A program made the position numbers and the translations under genes. Positions 24,948 to 34,120 of a stretch of 64,000 nt of DNA are shown piece by piece. The DNA is from UBA7378 sp049611805 (lineage in GTDB: Bacteria > Pseudomonadota > Alphaproteobacteria > RS24), in assembly GCA_049611805.1 (NCBI GenBank), contig JBMZAX010000004.1:62001-126000 (forward strand), in the 5' to 3' direction. The notes under the pieces were generated by a model, which did no database searches, was not told the DNA's origin, and saw only the letters and a list, made by a program, of their open reading frames with translations. The number at the start of each line of letters is the position of its first letter. Position 1 is the stretch's first letter.

Positions 24948-25799
24948 CTAATTGCGCTCGCGGCGGGCGAGAAACGCCAGACGCTCGAACAAGTGTACAT
25001 CCTGCTCGTTCTTGATCAAGGCGCCGTGCAGCGGCGGAATGAGCTTGCCGGCGTCGTTTTCGCGCAAGGTTTCGGGGTCGATGTCTTCGTTCATCAACAG
25101 TTTCAGCCAGTCGAGCAATTCGGAAGTGGAGGGCTTTTTCTTCAGGCCCGGCACATCGCGCACTTCATAGAAGGAGCCAAGCGCGTTTTTCACCAGACGC
25201 TCTTTAATGTCGGGGTAATGCACATTGACGATTTGCTGCATGGTGTCGGCATCGGGGAAGGCGATATAGTGGAAGAAACAGCGGCGCAGGAAAGCGTCGG
25301 GCAGTTCCTTTTCATTGTTCGAGGTGATGATGACCAGCGGCCGCTTGGTGGCCTTAATGGTTTCGCCCGTCTCGTAAACGAAAAACTCCATGCGGTCGAG
25401 TTCCTGCAACAAATCGTTCGGAAATTCGATATCGGCCTTGTCGATCTCGTCAATCAAAAGCACCACGCGCTCGTCCTGCTCAAAGGCTTCCCATAGCTTG
25501 CCTTTATTGATGTAGTTTTTCACATCCTTCACGCGCTCGTCGCCCAGCTGGCTGTCGCGCAGGCGGGTGATGGCGTCATATTCGTAAAGGCCCTGCTGGG
25601 CTTTGGTGGTCGATTTGATGTGCCAGGTGATGAGCTTCGTGCCAAGCGCGGCCGAAACTTCTTCGGCCAGCACCGTTTTGCCCGTGCCCGGCTCACCCTT
25701 GATGAGCAGGGGCCGCTCCAGCGTAAGCGCGGCGTTGACGGCGACACGCAAGTCTTCGGTAGCAATGTATTTTTCGGTGCCTTCAAATTTCGTTGACAT
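24948..25799 (-). CDS. MoxR-family AAA+ ATPase
   Basis: 283 residues from ATG 25799; GGGAAG lies 6 bases upstream, better placed than the ATG four codons earlier. Walker A is GEPGTGKTVLAEE near 35-47, Walker B is VVLLIDEIDKAD near 115-126, sensor 1 is VIITSNNEKELPDAFLRRC. The C-terminal lid follows. MoxR ATPases remodel partner complexes together with VWA proteins; the VWA partner is the next gene, 16 bases downstream. The pair forms a two-gene operon with no obvious cofactor-enzyme genes next to it. Confidence 0.92.
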   Translation of the reverse strand: MSTKFEGTEKYIATEDLRVAVNAALTLERPLLIKGEPGTGKTVLAEEVSAALGTKLITWHIKSTTKAQQGLYEYDAITRLRDSQLGDERVKDVKNYINKGKLWEAFEQDERVVLLIDEIDKADIEFPNDLLQELDRMEFFVYETGETIKATKRPLVIITSNNEKELPDAFLRRCFFHYIAFPDADTMQQIVNVHYPDIKERLVKNALGSFYEVRDVPGLKKKPSTSELLDWLKLLMNEDIDPETLRENDAGKLIPPLHGALIKNEQDVHLFERLAFLARRERN

Positions 25800-26033
25800 A
25801 GATCTTCCCATTAATTTTGGCGGTTCATTTTTGCCATTAATTTTACAAGCGGCGGCGGCTGCCGACCCCTATCCGGATATATTCGGGCAGAGCCTAAGGG
25901 CAAGCCAATAGTTGTGCAAGCGGAAAGCAAGCCCCAATAGGCGGCAATATAGGGTCTTGATTTTCGCGTGTTTACGTTTTAGTAAACGCCCCTCAAGAAT
26001 TTGCGTCTTTTTTGACCAAAGAATGAGGTAGCT

Positions 26034-26450
26034 ATGGCAACCCGACTTCCAAAGGGCTACAGCCCCAACGAAGATGAACCCTTTATGAACGCGCGCCAGC
26101 GCGAGTATTTCCGCCGCAAATTGCAGGATTGGAAAGACGATATCGTCAAGGGCACGCGCGAGACCGTGAACGGCCTCAAAGCCGAAAGCAGCCAGCATCC
26201 CGACGAAAGCGACCGCGCGGCGGCCGAATCGGAAAAAGCGCTGGAACTGCGCACGCGCGACCGCCACCGCAAGCTGATCAACAAAATCGACTCGGCCCTG
26301 CGCCGCATTGACGACAAAACCTATGGCTATTGCGAAGATACCGGTGAGCCGATCAGCCTGAAGCGGCTGGAAGCGCGCCCCATCGCCACGCTGGGCCTTG
26401 AAGCACAAGAGCGCCACGAAAAGCGCGAGCGGGTTTATCGGGACGACTGA
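26034..26450 (+). CDS. dksA: RNA polymerase-binding transcription factor DksA
   Basis: 138 residues. The coiled-coil tip carries Asp57, Asp60 and Ala62 in PDESDRAA, matching E. coli Asp71/Asp74/Ala76 needed for action with ppGpp. The zinc-finger region keeps only Cys100 (GYCEDTGEPISLKRLEARP); the other three ligand positions are Thr103, Gly121 and Ala124. A single-cysteine finger is usual in alphaproteobacterial DksA, so this is likely a functional zinc-independent form. GAGG lies 6 bases before the ATG. Confidence 0.93.
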   Translation: MATRLPKGYSPNEDEPFMNARQREYFRRKLQDWKDDIVKGTRETVNGLKAESSQHPDESDRAAAESEKALELRTRDRHRKLINKIDSALRRIDDKTYGYCEDTGEPISLKRLEARPIATLGLEAQERHEKRERVYRDD

Positions 26451-26555
26451 TTCTCGGCACAAGCCGGCAGCCGGGCAGGGCGCAAACCGTATCTTTTTTG
26501 CAAAGCCGACCGGAAACCCTACAAAATCAACTGCTTAGCACTGACCAGATTTTTC

Positions 26556-26585
26556 TGGACAATGAGAACAAAATAAGAACATAAT
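26556..26585 (+). promoter_or_regulatory. recA promoter
   Basis: TGGACA (26556-26561), an 18-base spacer and CATAAT (26580-26585) lie 48 bases before the recA ATG. The SOS box fills most of the spacer. Confidence 0.6.
26566..26580 (+). promoter_or_regulatory. LexA (SOS) box of recA
   Basis: GAACAAAATAAGAAC fits the alphaproteobacterial LexA operator GAAC-N7-GAAC exactly. It lies between the -35 and -10 elements, so bound LexA would block RNA polymerase directly. lexA itself is not in this window. Confidence 0.85.
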
Positions 26586-26632
26586 ATCGTTATTGCCCCC
26601 TTTGGGCGGGCGTGAAATAACGGAGAGCGGAC

Positions 26633-27748
<1,116 letters not shown>

Positions 27749-27770
27749 GGGCATAGCCGTTCGTTTTCTC

Positions 27771-27804
27771 AAAGCCCGGTGCGGTGACGCGCCGGGCTTT
27801 TTTT
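27771..27804 (+). terminator. Intrinsic terminator after recA
   Basis: AAAGCCCGG (27771-27779) pairs with CCGGGCTTT (27792-27800), with a 12-base loop, and is followed by further T residues to 27804. Confidence 0.85.
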
Positions 27805-27910
27805 GCGCCTTCTTTTTAGGCCTTTTTAGGGTGCCGATTTATCGTGCTTGTCGCGGCCCGCCAAGGGCGTTACAAACAGTGAGAGCCGAATTTTGGCCGG
27901 AGGGAAAAAA

Positions 27911-30577
27911 TTGTCTACGGGCATTGCCGATATCAGAAACAGTTTTCTGGATTATTTTGAGCGTCACCAACACACGCCTATTGCCTCCAGCCCGCTGGTG
28001 CCGCTCAATGATCCGACGCTTTTGTTCACCAATGCGGGCATGGTGCCGTTCAAAAACTATTTCACGGGCCACGAACAACCCGACATGGCGCGTGCGGCGA
28101 GCGCGCAAAAATGTGTGCGTGCGGGCGGCAAGCATAATGACCTCGACAATGTCGGCTATACCGCGCGGCACCACACATTTTTTGAAATGCTGGGCAATTT
28201 TTCCTTCGGTGATTACTTCAAGGAAGAGGCGATTTATTTTGCCTGGGAGTTTTTGACCCGCGAGCTGGGCTTGCCCGCCGACAAGCTTCTCGCCACGGTC
28301 TATTCGGAAGATGATGAAGCCTTCGGTCTGTGGCAGAAAATTGCCGGCCTTCCGGAAGAGCGCATTATTCGCATCGCAACCTCCGATAATTTCTGGTCGA
28401 TGGGCGATACCGGACCTTGCGGGCCGTGTTCGGAAATATTTTACGATCACGGGCCCGAAATTGCCGGTGGGCCGCCGGGCAGTCCGGACGAAGACGGCGA
28501 CAGATTTATCGAGATTTGGAACCTCGTTTTCATGCAGTTCGAGCAGCGCGAAGACGGCACGCGCGTTGAGTTGCCCAAGCCCTCAATCGACACGGGAATG
28601 GGGCTCGAACGCATTGGCGCGGTATTGCAGGGACAGCACGACAATTACGATACGGATTTGATGGTGCATCTCATCGAGGCCTCAGCCGATCTTTCCAAAC
28701 AGGCGGCAGATGGCGACCATCGCATGAGCCACCGCGTCATTGCCGACCATTTGCGCGCGGCGTCTTTTCTCATTGCCGACGGTATTTTGCCGTCAAATGA
28801 AGGGCGCGGCTATGTGTTGCGGCGCATCATGCGGCGCGCCATGCGCCATGCCCACATGCTGGGCACCAAGGAACCGCTTTTGTGGCAATTATTCCCCGCA
28901 TTGAAGAGCCAGATGGCCGCCGCCTATCCCGAACTGGAGCGCGCCGGTGCGTTGATTGTCGAAACCTTGCGGCATGAAGAAACCCGCTTTCGCGACATGC
29001 TGGGCCGCGGTTTGCGCCTGCTGGAAGACGAGATCGGCCGGATGCAGGGTCAAGAATTGGCCGGCGATGTTGCGTTTCGTCTCTATGACACTTACGGCTT
29101 CCCGCTTGATTTGACCCAAGACGCGCTGCGTGAACGCGGGCTGACGGTTGATACGACCGGCTTTGATGCGGCGATGGAAAAACAACGCGCCGAGGCGCGC
29201 GCCAATTGGTCGGGCTCGGGCAGCGAGGCCACCGAAACAGTGTGGTTTGATTTGCGCAATACCCATGGTGCCACCGAATTTGTCGGCTATACGGCGACAC
29301 AGGCTGAAGGCGTGGTGCAGGCCATTCGCGCCGATGGCGAACTGGTCGATACGGCCACGGCCGGACAGCAGGTTGACCTCATCATAAACCAAACGCCGTT
29401 TTACGCCGAAAGCGGCGGGCAGGTTGGCGATACGGGCGTTGTGACCAATGATGACGGGCTGGCAATAAACATCACGGATACGCGCAAGAAACTGGGCGAT
29501 CTGCATGTTTTGTCGGGCGAGGTGACATCCGGCACGCTGGCGCAGAACACGCCGGTTTATCAAAAGGTTGATGATGTGCGCCGCGGCCATGTGCGCGCGC
29601 ACCACAGCGCCACGCATTTATTGCATGAGGCGCTGCGGCGTGTGCTGGGTGCGCATGTCACGCAGAAAGGCTCGCTGGTCAGTGCCGAGCATTTGCGCTT
29701 TGACTTCAGCCATCCAAAGCCATTATCGGCGGAGGAGCTTTTTGAGGTCGAAAGCCTGGTCAATGCCATGATCCGCCGCAATGAAGAAGTGTCGACAAGG
29801 CTGATGACCCCGGATGAGGCGATTGAGGCGGGTGCGCTGGCACTGTTTGGCGAAAAATACGGCGAGGAAGTGCGCGTTTTGGCCATGGGCGGCGATGCGG
29901 AAAGCGCGCGCGGCGGGCATTTTTCGGTCGAATTGTGCGGCGGCACGCATGTGCGGCGGCTGGGTGATATCGGCGTGTTCATTATCGGTCACGAAACCGC
30001 CATCGCATCGGGCATTCGCCGCATTGAAGCCTTTACCGGCAGGGCGGCGCTTGAATTCATTGCCGCGCGCGACCGGATTTTGCAGGCGACGACGGATTTG
30101 TTGAAAGTCAGTGCCGATGATGTGCCGACCCGTGTGGCGCGGCTTCTCGACGACCGCAAAAAACTCGACCGCGAACTTGCCGAAGCGACCAAGAAACTGG
30201 CTCTGGCGGGCGGCGGCGACGCGGGCGCGGGGGCTGATGACAGCGTGCGCGAACTGGCCGGCATTAAATTCATGTCGCGCGCGATTGACGGCCTGCCGGC
30301 CAAGCAATTGCGCGGGCTTGTTGATGAAGGCAAAAAGCAGATCGGCAGCGGGGTTGTGGCTTTTGTCGGCATTGACGGGGCCAAGGCCGGCCTTGCCGTG
30401 GGTGTGACAGCCGACCTGACCGACAGGTTCGACGCGGTTGAGCTTGTCAAAGTCGGTGCCGATTTGCTGGGCGGCAGCGGCGGCGGCGGGCGACCCGATA
30501 TGGCCCAGGCCGGTGGCAATGACACCAGCGCGGCCAGCGCTGCGCTTGAAGCGATTGCCGGTAAAATATCAGCTTAA
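27911..30577 (+). CDS. alaS: Alanine--tRNA ligase
   Basis: 888 residues starting at TTG 27911, chosen because GGAGGG lies 6 bases upstream and AlaRS proteins begin with xxIRxxFLDYF a few residues in. Class II motifs: SSPLVPLNDPTLLFTNAGM near 25-45 and motif 3 GMGLERI. The editing domain has HHSATHLLHEAL (HxxxH), and CGGTHV supplies further zinc/editing residues. The C-Ala region has LAGGGDAGAGADD and ends with the dimerising DHHA1-like domain. It charges tRNA-Ala and clears mischarged Ser/Gly. Confidence 0.97.
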   Translation: MSTGIADIRNSFLDYFERHQHTPIASSPLVPLNDPTLLFTNAGMVPFKNYFTGHEQPDMARAASAQKCVRAGGKHNDLDNVGYTARHHTFFEMLGNFSFGDYFKEEAIYFAWEFLTRELGLPADKLLATVYSEDDEAFGLWQKIAGLPEERIIRIATSDNFWSMGDTGPCGPCSEIFYDHGPEIAGGPPGSPDEDGDRFIEIWNLVFMQFEQREDGTRVELPKPSIDTGMGLERIGAVLQGQHDNYDTDLMVHLIEASADLSKQAADGDHRMSHRVIADHLRAASFLIADGILPSNEGRGYVLRRIMRRAMRHAHMLGTKEPLLWQLFPALKSQMAAAYPELERAGALIVETLRHEETRFRDMLGRGLRLLEDEIGRMQGQELAGDVAFRLYDTYGFPLDLTQDALRERGLTVDTTGFDAAMEKQRAEARANWSGSGSEATETVWFDLRNTHGATEFVGYTATQAEGVVQAIRADGELVDTATAGQQVDLIINQTPFYAESGGQVGDTGVVTNDDGLAINITDTRKKLGDLHVLSGEVTSGTLAQNTPVYQKVDDVRRGHVRAHHSATHLLHEALRRVLGAHVTQKGSLVSAEHLRFDFSHPKPLSAEELFEVESLVNAMIRRNEEVSTRLMTPDEAIEAGALALFGEKYGEEVRVLAMGGDAESARGGHFSVELCGGTHVRRLGDIGVFIIGHETAIASGIRRIEAFTGRAALEFIAARDRILQATTDLLKVSADDVPTRVARLLDDRKKLDRELAEATKKLALAGGGDAGAGADDSVRELAGIKFMSRAIDGLPAKQLRGLVDEGKKQIGSGVVAFVGIDGAKAGLAVGVTADLTDRFDAVELVKVGADLLGGSGGGGRPDMAQAGGNDTSAASAALEAIAGKISA

Positions 30578-30623
30578 AATTTCTTCCGAAAACCAAAAGG
30601 CGGGTTTTACTGCGCCGACAGAT

Positions 30624-31844
30624 TTATTGCGCCGATAGGGCGGCTTCCAGATTTTCGTTTACCTTGTCCAGAAAGCCTTCAGTGCTGAGCCAGTCCTGTT
30701 GTGTGCCAACCAGCAAAGCGAGGTCTTTGGTCATGGAGCCGCGCTCAACCGTCGATACGCAAACCTTTTCCAGCGTGGTGGCAAAATGTTTCAGCTTGTC
30801 ATTGCCGTCAATTTCAGCCCGCTTTGAAAGTCCGCGCGTCCAGGCAAATATTGACGCGATTGAGTTGGTCGAGGTTTCCTCGCCGCGCTGATGCGCCCGA
30901 TAATGGCGCGTCACCGTGCCGTGCGCGGCCTCGGCTTCAATGGTTTTGCCATCCGGCGTCAGCAGAACCGATGTCATCAGCCCCAGCGAACCGAAGCCTT
31001 GGGCCACCGTGTCGGATTGCACATCGCCGTCATAATTTTTGCACGCCCAGACAAATTTGCCCGACCATTTCAGCGCCGCTGCCACCATATCGTCGATCAG
31101 GCGGTGCTCGTAATCAATGTTTTGGGCCTCAAATTTGTCTTTGAATTCAGTGTCAAAAACCTCCTGAAACAGGTCTTTGAAGCGGCCGTCATAGGCTTTC
31201 ATAATGGTGTTTTTGGTCGACAGATAGAGCGGCCATTTCAGGTCGAGCGCGTAGAGCATACAGGCGCGGGCGAAATCGCGAATGCTCTCGTCCAGATTAT
31301 ACATGCTCATGGCGACCCCGCCGCCGGGGAAGTCAAAAACCTCGAAGTCTTTGGTTTCGCTGCCATCTTCGGCTTCCCAGCGCATGGTGAGCTTGCCCTT
31401 GCCGGGCACAACGAAATCCGTCGCGCGATACTGGTCGCCAAACGCATGACGCCCGATGACGATCGGGTCGGTCCAGCCGGGCACCAGCCGCGGCACATTC
31501 GAGCAGATGATGGGCTGGCGGAAAACCGTGCCGCCCAGAATATTCCGAATCGTGCCATTGGGCGAACGGTACATGCGCTTCAGATTGAACTCTTCGACGC
31601 GGGCCTCATCCGGTGTGATGGTTGCGCATTTGACGCCCACCCCAATGTCGAGAATGGCATTGGCCGCATCCACGGTTATGTGGTCTTCCGTTTCGTCGCG
31701 GCTTTCCATGCCGAGGTCGTAATATTTGAGGTCAATATCAAGATAGGGGGTGATCAGCTTGTCCTTGATCATCTGCCAGATGATGCGAGTCATTTCATCA
31801 CCGTCGAGTTCGACGATGGGGTTTTCTACCTTGATTTTTGTCAT
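30624..31844 (-). CDS. icd: Isocitrate dehydrogenase (NADP+)
   Basis: 406 residues from ATG 31844 (MTKIKVENPIVELDGDEMTR). This is the eukaryote-like type II homodimeric NADP-IDH found in alphaproteobacteria. Substrate residues appear in RSPNGTIRNILGGT, and the metal site in YDGDVQSDTVAQGFGSLGLM. GTVTRHYR gives the NADP 2'-phosphate contacts. It oxidises isocitrate to 2-oxoglutarate in the TCA cycle. It converges on alaS with a 46-base gap and diverges from trmJ. Confidence 0.96.
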   Translation of the reverse strand: MTKIKVENPIVELDGDEMTRIIWQMIKDKLITPYLDIDLKYYDLGMESRDETEDHITVDAANAILDIGVGVKCATITPDEARVEEFNLKRMYRSPNGTIRNILGGTVFRQPIICSNVPRLVPGWTDPIVIGRHAFGDQYRATDFVVPGKGKLTMRWEAEDGSETKDFEVFDFPGGGVAMSMYNLDESIRDFARACMLYALDLKWPLYLSTKNTIMKAYDGRFKDLFQEVFDTEFKDKFEAQNIDYEHRLIDDMVAAALKWSGKFVWACKNYDGDVQSDTVAQGFGSLGLMTSVLLTPDGKTIEAEAAHGTVTRHYRAHQRGEETSTNSIASIFAWTRGLSKRAEIDGNDKLKHFATTLEKVCVSTVERGSMTKDLALLVGTQQDWLSTEGFLDKVNENLEAALSAQ

Positions 31845-31936
31845 GATGAGTGCCCTTTTTGCTTGAGACACAATAACATTTTCAGCGATTTGCTCAAAGC
31901 CTATCTTTGAATTATTGATGATGTATGAAGGAAAAT

Positions 31937-32776
31937 ATGCCCAAAATTCAATCTCCTGCAATCATTCTCGTCGGCGCGCAGCTGGGCGAGAATATCGGCA
32001 CGGTCGCCCGCGCCATGTTGAATTTCGGCCTGACGGATTTGCGTCTTGTGCGTCCGCGCCCGAACTGGCAGGTGGAGCGCGCGCGAAAAGCTGCCGCCGG
32101 GGCGGAAAGTCTGATCGACAATCGCGCCATGTTTGACACGGTCGCCGAGGCAACCGCCGATCTCGGTTTTGTGGTGGCAACCACGGCGCGTTTGCGCGAT
32201 ATGGTGAAGCCCGTCATGACGCCTGCGCATCTGGGGCAACAAATGCGTACCCAAGCGCATGAGACCGGAACCAAAAGCGGTGTGCTGTTCGGCCCCGAAC
32301 GCACCGGCCTCGACAATGAAGATATTTCGCTTGCCGACGCCATTTGCCGTGTGCCCCTCAACCCCGATTTTTCCTCGCTCAATCTGGCCCAAGCCGTATT
32401 GCTTATCGGTTATGAGTGGTTTCAGACGGCAGATGCCACGCCGTCGGCGCAGTTGCCCGTGCCCGATACACGGCCTGCCACGCGCGCCGAGCTGCATGGC
32501 ATGTTTGCACATTTCGAGGCGGCGCTGGATGCCGCCGGTTTTCTGGCGCCGCCGGAAAAAAAGCCCGCCATGGCCCGCAATTTGCGCAATATGTTTCATC
32601 GCGCCAGCCTGACAGAGCAGGATGTTCGTACATTCCGGGGTGTCATTAACGCACTTTTGCGCTGGCCGCGCGGGGCTGACGACCGCCTCATCAAGCCGCG
32701 TGTCGCAGCCATTTCCAAGGGCGGGACAGACCCCGGCGCAGGCGATGACGCACCCTCCGCCGATGATGGGGCGTGA
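31937..32776 (+). CDS. trmJ: tRNA (cytidine/uridine-2'-O-)-methyltransferase, TrmJ-like
   Basis: 279 residues from ATG 31937, with AAGGA 4 bases upstream; another ATG lies 12 bases earlier. SPOUT knot motifs: AIILVGAQLGENIGTVARAMLNFG near 10-32, VLFGPERTGL in the middle, and VPLNPDFSSLNLAQAVLLI in the knot. It probably methylates the ribose at tRNA position 32. The C-terminal region is helical, as in TrmJ. It is followed by the rpsD promoter. Confidence 0.88.
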   Translation: MPKIQSPAIILVGAQLGENIGTVARAMLNFGLTDLRLVRPRPNWQVERARKAAAGAESLIDNRAMFDTVAEATADLGFVVATTARLRDMVKPVMTPAHLGQQMRTQAHETGTKSGVLFGPERTGLDNEDISLADAICRVPLNPDFSSLNLAQAVLLIGYEWFQTADATPSAQLPVPDTRPATRAELHGMFAHFEAALDAAGFLAPPEKKPAMARNLRNMFHRASLTEQDVRTFRGVINALLRWPRGADDRLIKPRVAAISKGGTDPGAGDDAPSADDGA

Positions 32777-32810
32777 CCCGCAAAAGCGCGCAAATATCCC
32801 CAAATACCCT

Positions 32811-32838
32811 TTGACAACACTCCGATTGTGCTTATATT
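32811..32838 (+). promoter_or_regulatory. rpsD promoter
   Basis: TTGACA (32811-32816), a 16-base spacer and TATATT (32833-32838). It is the clearest consensus promoter in the window and lies about 64 bases before the rpsD start. Confidence 0.75.
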
Positions 32839-32848
32839 GCGCCGAACT

Positions 32849-32871
32849 GCGAGACGCGTTCTCGCTTTTTT
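32849..32871 (+). promoter_or_regulatory. Hairpin plus T-tract in the rpsD leader
   Basis: GCGAGA-cgcgt-TCTCGC (32849-32865) is followed by six T residues. It looks like an intrinsic terminator, but it lies only a few bases after the predicted transcription start of rpsD. It could end the upstream trmJ transcript or act in leader control; S4 is a translational regulator in E. coli. Confidence 0.55.
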
Positions 32872-32901
32872 GTTTGCAAAAAGATTTGAGGATCGCGCCG
32901 C

Positions 32902-33522
32902 ATGAGCAAGCGCATATCGACAAAATATAAAATCGATCGCCGGATCGGAGAAAATATCTGGGGACGCCCGAAAAGCCCCGTAAATCGCCGCGATTACGGC
33001 CCCGGCCAGCACGGTCAGCGTCGCCGTGGCAAATTGTCGGATTTCGGTCTGCAATTGCGCGCCAAACAAAAGCTCAAAGGCCATTATGGTAATATTACCG
33101 AGAAGCAGTTTCGCGGCATTTATGCCGAAGCTGTGCGCGTGAAGGGCGACACCAGCGAAAATCTGGTCGGTCTGCTGGAATCGCGTCTGGATGCGGTGGT
33201 GTACCGCGCCAAATTCGTTACCACGGTGTTTGCCGCGCGCCAGTTTGTGAACCACGGCCATGTCATGGTCAATGGGCGCCGGTGCAATATTCCAAGCCGC
33301 CGTTTGAAAATCGGCGATGTGGTGGAAATTCGTGAAAAGTCACGCACGCTCAATATTGTTCTGGAAGCTATCCAAAATGCCGAGCGCGAAGTGCCCGAAT
33401 ATATCGATGTTGACCACAATAAGCTGACAGCGCGCCTGACGGCGGTGCCACAATTGGCCGATGTGCCTTATGCGGTTCAGATGGAACCGAATCTTGTGGT
33501 CGAATTTTACTCGCGCAATTAG
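32902..33522 (+). CDS. rpsD: 30S ribosomal protein S4
   Basis: 206 residues. The N-terminus is of the non-zinc type, with KRISTKYKIDRRIGENIWGRPKSP; S4 follows with VGLLESRLDAVVYR, and the S4 RNA-binding domain FVNHGHVMVNGRRCNIPS near 115-132. It is a primary 16S rRNA binder. It is encoded alone, not in the rpoA ribosomal operon, as is usual for alphaproteobacteria. GAGGAT lies 10 bases before the ATG. The promoter and leader hairpin are listed separately. Confidence 0.97.
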   Translation: MSKRISTKYKIDRRIGENIWGRPKSPVNRRDYGPGQHGQRRRGKLSDFGLQLRAKQKLKGHYGNITEKQFRGIYAEAVRVKGDTSENLVGLLESRLDAVVYRAKFVTTVFAARQFVNHGHVMVNGRRCNIPSRRLKIGDVVEIREKSRTLNIVLEAIQNAEREVPEYIDVDHNKLTARLTAVPQLADVPYAVQMEPNLVVEFYSRN

Positions 33523-33525
33523 ATT

Positions 33526-33858
33526 TTACGACGGGTCGAGTTCGATGCCCTGTTCGGCAAGGAACGGGCGCAATTCGCCTTCTTCAAACATTTCACGAAT
33601 AATATCGCACCCGCCCACAAACGCGCCATTGACGTAAAGCTGGGGAATGGTCGGCCAGTTTGAAAAGGTTTTAATCCCTTCGCGCAAGCCGTCATCTTCC
33701 AGCACATTCACGCCTTTGAACGGCGCGCCAATATGCGACAAAATCTGAACCACCTGCCCGGAAAACCCGCATTGGGGGAAAACCGGCGTGCCCTTCATGA
33801 ACAGCACAATATTGGCGCTGTCGATTTCGGATTTGATTAAACTGTCAATTTCGCTCAT
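33526..33858 (-). CDS. grxD: Monothiol glutaredoxin (Grx4 type)
   Basis: 110 residues with Lys22 and the CGFS active site at 30-33 (PQCGFSG), then WPTIPQLYVNGAFVGGCDI, the glutathione-binding TVP-like loop. CGFS glutaredoxins bind [2Fe-2S] clusters with glutathione and BolA and deliver them to apo-proteins. bolA is the adjacent upstream gene, 11 bases away, giving the classic Grx-BolA pair. GGAGG precedes the ATG by 5 bases. It is the last gene of the purine operon. Confidence 0.96.
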   Translation of the reverse strand: MSEIDSLIKSEIDSANIVLFMKGTPVFPQCGFSGQVVQILSHIGAPFKGVNVLEDDGLREGIKTFSNWPTIPQLYVNGAFVGGCDIIREMFEEGELRPFLAEQGIELDPS

Positions 33859-33869
33859 AGCGGCCTCCT

Positions 33870-34109
33870 TCAGGCGTCGTCGGGTACGGAAGTTTGCAGG
33901 GCCAGAGCGTGCAGCGTGTCGCCCATGCCGCCGCCCAGCGCGTCATAGACCATTTGGTGCTGTTGCACGCGGGTTTTGCCGACAAAAGCCTTTGACACCA
34001 CATGCGCGGCATAATGGTCGCCATCGCCGCGCAGGTCGGTGATATCGACTTCAGCATCCGGCAGTGCCGTTTTGATCATCTGTTCCAGCTGGCCGGCGGT
34101 CATCGGCAT
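33870..34109 (-). CDS. bolA: BolA-family protein
   Basis: 79 residues. The fold is visible as QLEQMIKTALPDAEVDITDL, then GDGDHYAAHVVSKAF and RVQQHQMVYDAL. A conserved His (about residue 32 in DHYAAHV) is placed as in the cluster-binding His of BolA2/BolA proteins. It likely forms a [2Fe-2S]-bridged heterodimer with the glutaredoxin encoded downstream. GAAGGA precedes the ATG. It follows purL by 11 bases. Confidence 0.93.
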   Translation of the reverse strand: MPMTAGQLEQMIKTALPDAEVDITDLRGDGDHYAAHVVSKAFVGKTRVQQHQMVYDALGGGMGDTLHALALQTSVPDDA

Positions 34110-34120
34110 GGGTTTTCCTT

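Noticed and set aside
25869..26462. Minus-strand frame of 197 codons over dksA
   Set aside because: Antisense shadow of dksA extended into the AT-rich leader.
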